DNA of 64,000 nt from Anthoceros angustus. Taxonomy: Eukaryota > Streptophyta > Anthocerotopsida > Anthocerotales > Anthocerotaceae. This document shows positions 57,736 through 64,000 of the stretch, in pieces; position 1 is the first letter of the stretch, and every line of letters starts with the position of its first letter. Location: assembly GCA_010909165.1 (NCBI GenBank), contig MU008166.1, forward strand, positions 992,001-1,056,000, read 5' to 3'. A program made the position numbers and the translations under genes. The notes beneath the pieces were generated by a model. It was not told where the DNA came from. It worked only from the letters and a program-made list of their open reading frames with translations, and did no database searches.

Positions 57736-60700
57736 CAATAATGGTAATGAGGGGGGCCGGGTCGGGGGTCGGGGGTCGAGGGACGAGGATGGGATCCTGT
57801 CACGGTCAAGGCGGGCCGACGCTGGCCCATGCCGTTGGTGTGGGACGCCAGGCCCTACTTGCCTGGCCCTACTGGCCCGCGACACGTGCTGGGCCTTCGT
57901 GCCACGTGAGCGGACCTAACCGCATACGTGTCGCGCCCGCAGAAGCTCCTGTTAACACTTGATAAACAACGAGAGGCCCCACCGGCCCCAAAGCCGGCCG
58001 GGCCCTTCACTGCCTAAAGGGCCATTACACGTCTCCTAAATTTGATGAGCCCGCGCGGGCGAAGCGAAATAGAATATGTCAGATGGGTTGTGCATGCATC
58101 ATGCCTACCTACCTCTAAAATGTCGCTCTCTGTGCTACATGGTGGGTGCCGGATTGCCGGATTCAGCCAACCCCCTGCCACCTTCGCCCCGAAGGATTTG
58201 GGCGTTTGGGGCATGTCCTAACCACTTTTCTTCTCCTTGCCGCCCCTTCCCTCGTAACCAGTAACCCGCATCCATCCATCCATCCATCCATCCTGGGATC
58301 CTCCTTCTCTCATCCTACTGTTTTCCTCCTTTTTCACTAATAAACAAACAAACATCTCACACACCTTGCCATCTGCGCTGACAAAGAAAGGAAGAAAACA
58401 AAAAGTGGAATAAGGCCCAGAATTAGGGGACGATGGTAGATAAGTATACCAGCCCAGCCCATTGTCCATTCCTTTCCTCCGCCTCCGCGAAGGAGTACGG
58501 GTGGGGATGATCCAGACGAGGCCGGATAATGGACATGGTCAAAGGAGGGAATCCCGCGGGAGCGGGGTTAGGGTTTGACGGAGTGCACTCGCACTCGAAT
58601 CAACGTGATGCTCATGATTGTGCCGGGGCGTACGCCCCTAATACATGAATGTGGCTGATAATTGGGGGGCGATGATGATGACGCCACCCCATCTTCCCAG
58701 TTCCCATCCCTTCCTCCTCCGGGAAGCGGTTACGCTAACGCTAAGCCCGGGCTGTTAAGAATCGGTTACGTTAAGGTTTTAAGCGGGGTGGGCCCGGGGG
58801 CCGGCACGAGGAGCAGCCGCGGGTACCTGCTGCGGCCTCCAGATTTAGCAGCGGAGGAGGCGGCCAGGAGGCGCGACCGGGCCACCGGGCGACCGGCTGA
58901 CCGGCTGACCGGGTTGCGGCTGCAGGGGGGAAAGGCAAGGCCGGTCAGCGCGGCCCCAGGCAAGCAGCAGCTACATTAGCGGGCGCGGGCGCGGGCGCGG
59001 GCGTGACATAACAGAGGGTTGGCTGTTAGCACATAAATGTCGGAATGCGGCAAAAGAACAATAACAAGTGTCGCCGGGGCAACAGGCGAGCGCAGGCTTC
59101 CCGACTCCGAACTTGTGCGCCTGTGGTGGGTAATGATTTGCGCGCATGCGGAAATGCGCTGCTACTGGCCGCCTCGGAGGATACCATGGGCGGCGAATGT
59201 GGAAGGCGAGAAGGAAACAGCCCAGGTGGCCTGTTTCCGCTGGCCCATTCTTCCCTTGGGGGCAGCGCCACAGACTCCCCCTGCCGTTATGATGATGATG
59301 CCATTTTCCTTCCCTTCCCTTCCTTCCTCCTCTCCTCCGCCTCCCGCCTCCCGCCTCGTAAGTCAACACGAAAACCGTGTTGCCGCGACGGGCTGCGTGA
59401 CCGGCCGGGTGACCGGCTGCCACGGGCCGCAGCCACGAGGCAAGGCTGGATGATGGGGACGGGTTGCGACGTGGCGCTGCCGCAGGCTTCATCCGCGCGG
59501 CCTTCTTTCTTCCGTTTTACGCAGGGGCGGGGGCAAGGGAGGGGAGTTTAGTGTTAGTTTTTGGGTTAGCGTTAGTTTTGGAGTCGGCGTTCCGGTGAGG
59601 TGAGGTGAGGTGAGGTGAGGGGAGGAGAGAGGCGGCCCGGCCCGGCCCGCCAGCCCGCCAGCCCGCCCGCCGCCCACGTACCTTTTGACTGAAGATGCGA
59701 GAAGGTGCATGGCTGCCCATGGGCATTGGCGGAGGTGGAAGTGGGTCGTGAAAGTGGGCAGATGCCGGTGCTAGAGCAGAGCAGAGCTGAGCGGAGCAGA
59801 GCAGAGAGATGGTGGGGCTCGAAGTGGGCAACAGGATCGCTAATTAGTCGGGCCTCGAGGTCACGACAAGCGACCTGGGCTTTCGACAAAAGCGCATTCT
59901 TCGTTGCTTGCTTCAAGAAGGAAGGAGGAGTGGCTGCTGCGCTTTCGCTCTTGTGGCACGTTCTTGCTTCCTGCTGAGCTTTGGGCTGCTGCCGCTGCTG
60001 GATTGGGCTCAGCTTCTTGCTTGGCTCGCCTTGCCTTGCTGGGCTGCCAGCGGAGTTCTGGGCTGGGCTGGGCTGGGCTTGCTTGCGTTTGATTTGCCGG
60101 AGTCTGCCTCCTTTGCCTTGCATGGTGCATGGTGCATGGGGCGGGGTGTGGGGACTGGGGGAATATCCGGACGCTTCTCCTGCTGCCGCTTGCTTGCCTG
60201 CTCGCTTGCTTGCGCGGCCCAGGCTTCGTGTCGAGAGGAGAGGGGGGTTGAATGATCTGGGCGGGTGAGGCTGCGTACAAGAGACAAACGGGAGGTGGGA
60301 TCCCAGGCTCCGTGGGGGGAGTTGCGCGCCGGGAGAGAGAGAGAGAGAGAGAGAGCGGAGGTTGATAAGCCCCGCTCCAGCTGCTTCTCTCGCTTTGTAG
60401 TAGAATAGAGATCTGGGAGGGAGGTAAGGGAAGGGAAGGGAAGGGAGTAAGGCAAGCTTGGTAAGCAAGGCAGGAAGAAAGCGAGGAAGAGAGCGAGGAG
60501 ACGCGCTGAGACGTCAGTCAATTGGCTAATTGCTCGCTGCTGCCAGTTGGAATTAGGCTGCAGCGGACGGAAGCTTGCTTCTCGGCTTCGGCTTCTGCTT
60601 CTGCCTCTCCTCTCCTCTCCTCTCCTCTCCTCTCTTCTCTTCTCGTCTTCTGCTCATCGCCCAATTCAGCACGCTTCTCAGGCAGCCTTAACTTTGCGCT

Positions 60701-60980
60701 AAGCCGGCGCCTTCGCCTTCCCATCCATTCCCACTGCTGCTGTGCCTGCTGCCTGATGTACGGTTCTCGGGGACCCGGTGCGGAATTGGGGAGCAAGAGA
60801 GTAAGGGTGAGCGTGAGCTCGGGCCATCGCCAATGGTTGCAGAGCTGAAAGCGGGGAATCCTTGTCGCGCCCACGCTGCCTGCTCCACCTTGGGGAGGAG
60901 AAGATCGCCTGCTTTCCGCACTGCTTTAGAATGTCAAGACCACCCAGGCTGAGACAGAGGTGAAGCTCAACCTTTGTCTT
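57736..60980. other. NAC upstream region, low complexity, no gene
   Basis: GC-rich with many simple repeats: CATC at 58267-58290, GGGCGC at 58980-59005, GTGAG at 59594-59620, GGGCTGGGCT near 60060, GA at 60332-60355 and CTCTC at 60605-60640. Long open minus-strand frames here (e.g. 59572-60468) are compositional. A TTAGGGTTT telo-box-like site lies near 58567. I see no protein-coding gene. Confidence 0.5.
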
Positions 60981-60982
60981 GT

Positions 60983-61026
60983 CACGTGCGCACTGCACAG
61001 CAACTGTACACTGTCCCCATATATAC
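60983..61026 (+). promoter_or_regulatory. G-box and TATA box of the NAC gene
   Basis: CACGTG at 60983-60988 (context TCACGTGCGC, also ABRE-like) lies about 30 bp upstream of a CATATATAC TATA-like box at 61018-61026. A start site about 30 bp further would leave a leader of roughly 70 bases before the ATG at 61122. The G-box would fit bZIP/bHLH, light or abscisic-acid-type control; this is inference. Confidence 0.55.
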
Positions 61027-61121
61027 AGGAGACGAGGCGATCTGGAAGGAAGGGATTTGTGCGCAGGCCGTGAATTCAATCCTTCATCCGGCTTCCCACT
61101 CGCATCCCGCATCGGGAGCGC

Positions 61122-63327
61122 ATGAGCTGCATCATGACCGGAGCAGGAGCAGGAGGAGGAGGAGGCGGAGGCGGAACAGGAGCTGGAGGCCCTGCTGCGC
61201 AGCTGCAGCTGCCGCCCGGCTTCAGGTTCCACCCCACCGATGAGGAATTGGTGGTGCACTACCTGTCCAAGAAGGCGAATTCGCATCCCTTCTCGCTGCC
61301 CGTGATTGCGGAAATTGATCTCTACAAGTTCGATCCCTGGGACTTGCCAGGTCGGATGATCTTCCACCCTCTCCTCTCCTCTCCTCTCCTCTGCTTTTGC
61401 TTTGCTTCTTTCATTGCTTGATTGCTTCCTTGCTTTCCTTCCTTGTTGCCCGGTGCAACAACAACGACAACACCAACAACAACAACAACAACAATAACCA
61501 CGACAACAAAGGATTGACGTGGTTCATGTGCTTGTTTGTGGGTGCAGAGAGGGCGATTTTCGGGGAGAGGGAGTGGTACTTCTTCAGTCCCAGAGACCGG
61601 AAGTATCCCAACGGGGCCAGGCCCAACAGAGCTGCAGCCTCTGGCTACTGGAAGGCCACGGGGACCGACAAGCCCATCCACACCTTCGGGGGGGCGCAGA
61701 AGATTGGAGTGAAGAAGGCGCTGGTGTTCTACAAAGGGCGGGCTCCCAAGGGCGTGAAGACCAACTGGATCATGCACGAGTACCGCCTGGCGGACAGCCA
61801 TGGCTCCACCAACTCCTCCTCGCTGCCCAGCAGGAAGGGCTCCCTGCGGGTAAGGCCGTGATCCTTCCAGGAAGCTCGCCGTGCCTCGCTTGCGATTGCT
61901 TGGGAAGGTTTGCCATTGGCAATGCAATCTGAATGCCTTTGCCTGACCGGAGTCTTGTGTTGTGGCCGCAGCTGGACGACTGGGTGCTGTGCCGAATCTA
62001 CAAGAAGAGCACCAATGCGCAGAGGGCGGGGAAGGAGCGGGACAACTCGTCCTGCGTGGAGGAGGTGCTGGCGTCCCTGCCGGAGATTGATGACCCCAAG
62101 CTGGTGCTGCCGCGGCTGGGCTCCTTCGATGCCTTCATGGAGGCGTCGCCGGAGGACCACGTCATGGGGAGCTTCTTCTCCGGGGAGAATTCGTCGGAGG
62201 ATCACCTCGGGGAGGAGTCGGAGCGCACTCTGAATTGCTCCATCAAGTCGGAGATCGCGAGCCAGAGCGTGGTGGGGGGGAAGCGGATGGGGGTCAACTC
62301 GCCCGCCAGCTCCATCAACCAGAAGAACAACAGCGGCAACACCAATAGCCTCATGGCCAGCAGCAGCACCGTCACCACTTCCAACATCTTCGACGCCGTC
62401 TTCCCCGACAACAACAGCGACCACGACGCCAAGCGCGCGCGATTCATGAACGAAGCTGGCCATGTGGATCAAGCCCACAACAACAACAACAGCGCTAGCG
62501 GCAGCAGCTGGAAGTGGCGCGGGCAAGCCCAGGCCGGGCCGCAGGGATTCCACCAATCCGAGGTGAAGGGGATGATGGTCAATCCGTTGAGAGGGAATGG
62601 AAACGGGGCTGCGGCTCTCAATGCGCACGAGCTCAACGAGCTGCTGTCCAGGGCCAGCACCAACGCCATGGGCAACCGCTTTCTGGGCGGAGGAGGAGGA
62701 GGAGGAGGAGGAGCGGCTCAGATTCTCAATCCCAACCTCTTGAGCCTTCCTCAGGGTCTGAATCTTCCTTCTCACCAGATGATGTCTGACAACCTGAGGA
62801 CCCATCAGGCTGCGGCGGCCCATCAGGCGGCTGCTGCTGCTGCTGCCGCAGCAGCAGCAGCCCCTCAGGCTCCTCTGAGCCAGACGGGGTCTCAGGCGGA
62901 GCATCAGTCTGTCATGGGACATGCCACTGTTGCTGCTGCCGCTCAGGGCTTGAACTTCCCCAGGCCGGAGTTTGAGGATGAGGCGCAGAGCAGCTTCAGG
63001 TCGTCTCCGGCCAACCGCAGCAACTTGACTACGGTCTTTCCTGCTCCTGCTGCTAACGCGGATGACCAGAGCTTGGACTCCATCGCCTACGGGATGCCCA
63101 CTGCTGATGGGCAGAGGGGGGAGGGGGACCTGTCCGGGCAGAGCAGGAGCATGCTGGGGCCGCTCCATCCTTTGCAGCATCAAGACAGCCTCGTGTCTCT
63201 GCTGGGAGGTGGATACCTGCCCAGCCTGGCTACCCACGGGCCTTACCAGCTTCACAGCCATCGCAGTGGTTCCTTCTACGACTTGATCATGGGCCAGGAT
63301 GTCGCCACTGGCCAGAGAGTGAACTGA
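61122..63327 (+). CDS. NAC-domain transcription factor, three exons, complete
   Basis: Plant-specific nuclear transcription factor of 628 residues. Exons: 61122-61350, 61548-61849 and 61972-63327. Donors are CCAG|GTCGG and CGG|GTAAGG; acceptors are GTGCAG and CCGCAG. The phases are consistent and the intron positions are classic for NAC genes. After a Gly/Ala-rich start, the NAC domain spans about residues 30-190: [95 protein letters not shown] and [11 protein letters not shown]. All five subdomains look intact, resembling the ATAF/NAP (stress-type) clade. The ~440-residue C-terminal half has [19 protein letters not shown], Asn/Ser-rich stretches, poly-Gly and a His-Gln-Ala tract, and ends [17 protein letters not shown]; it is probably an activation region. 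Met at 61122 is the first in frame; 61134 is an alternative. Confidence 0.93.
61351..61547 (+). other. NAC intron 1
   Basis: 197 bp with CTCCT repeats at the 5' side and an ACAACA-type microsatellite at about 61457-61507. GT at 61351 and AG at 61546-61547. The second intron is 61850-61971 (122 bp). Confidence 0.85.
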
Positions 63328-64000
63328 CATGACACGCCTCCTGCTGGCTGCAGCCTGCAGCTAGTCTGTTGGTTTGACAACGTTCCCACGGCGCACACCG
63401 ATTCCAGACACAGGTTGCACATATGGTAGGAGATGGAGCAGGCTTCGTCGTCACTAGTCTGCTTCCGACGTACACGGCGAGGAGGAGGTCTTCTCAAGGT
63501 TTGTTCATTTGTTGCTGTGACATGACATTCAAGTCTAGAGGCCTCGACATGATTCCACCCACAAGTGAGCATGAGGGTACGGTATGGAAGAAGGAGACAA
63601 TGCCATGGGATCTTTCGGCAACCTTCCTTCTCTTTCGCATATATAAGTGCAGGGAAGTGAGCAAGGGGTTTTGGCATTGCAGCAGACGTGAAGGATTAGT
63701 CTGCAGGCAGCAAAGTATAAGAGCTGGGAGGGCTTCCTGCAGACCTTCCAGATCAGCGGCGATGTGCATCCTATCCTCCACAGCATCTGGCAGGCTTACG
63801 ATTCGCCCCCAACAACGCACGACAGTCACAACACACTTACAACAGTCAGCTTCAAGCTGCGAGGGGTCTTAACATCCATCAGCTCATCACCGACCATCTC
63901 CACGTCAATCTTCAGCAGCGATGAGTTTGGCGGCAGCAAGGCAACATCAGGATCCAAGCTTCAAGTGCCCGAGCAAATGAGGTTTGATTGTTCAACTTTT
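63328..64000 (+). other. 3' flank of the NAC gene
   Basis: Presumed 3' untranslated sequence and beyond. No clear AATAAA signal and no further gene is seen up to the window end. Confidence 0.5.

Noticed and set aside
59572-60468. 298-codon minus-strand ORF upstream of NAC
   Set aside because: Low-complexity sequence opposite simple repeats; no domain and no plausible start context.

Overview
The window reads as plant nuclear DNA. The evidence is a complete three-exon NAC transcription factor, a very long PLS-class pentatricopeptide repeat (PPR) gene, a JMJ21-type F-box/JmjC pseudogene, a CACTA transposon with a TNPD-type transposase, and a plant-style LTR element with an initiator-tRNA-Met primer site. 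The style of the PPR protein (nearly identical repeats, an N-terminal WWDNR block, an E+ end with AWKQPGQSWW) suggests a seed-free vascular plant, most likely a fern and less likely a lycophyte. That is an inference from memory of such proteins, not a search result. Only two loci look like host genes with substantial reading frames: PPR (minus, 6.2-11.5 kb) and NAC (plus, 61.1-63.3 kb). The rest is mostly layered, decayed repeats.

Layout. 1-5.2 kb: AT-rich DNA with a ~2 kb direct duplication and small tandem arrays. 5.3-5.7 kb: a duplicated scrap of the PPR gene. 6.2-11.5 kb: the PPR gene, about 14 PLS triplets on a ~312 bp period, with one frameshift before its E/E+ end. 14.1-20.9 kb: two diverged same-strand (minus) copies of an unfamiliar element carrying a GGNHT motif that resembles ParB-like domains. 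22.2-24.9 kb, 28.2-28.7 kb (minus) and 44.3-46.5 kb: three decayed copies of a DUF7869-type element. 29.02-44.24 kb: a 15.2 kb CACTA element bounded by 29 bp perfect terminal inverted repeats and a TCC target duplication, with a broken TNPD-like transposase on the minus strand and an internal satellite array. 47.5-50.5 kb: a truncated LTR retroelement (167 bp LTR, tRNA-Met primer site) with a coiled-coil ORF. 52.9-56.5 kb: the JMJ21-like pseudogene. 57-61 kb: GC-rich, low-complexity upstream DNA of the NAC gene, with a G-box and TATA box near 61.0 kb.

How it fits together. The PPR protein would be an organelle-targeted RNA-binding factor and the NAC a nuclear transcriptional regulator; nothing links them functionally. 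The insertion history can be partly read. The CACTA element is bounded by a clean target duplication and sits in older repeat sequence. The DUF7869 copies, the GGNHT elements and the JMJ21 copy all carry stops and frame breaks. Short GC-rich palindromic blocks built on GGCGCCGGCC recur from 15 to 47 kb in otherwise unrelated contexts. I could run no alignment or search; family names rest on recognised motifs, and coordinates of decayed elements are approximate.
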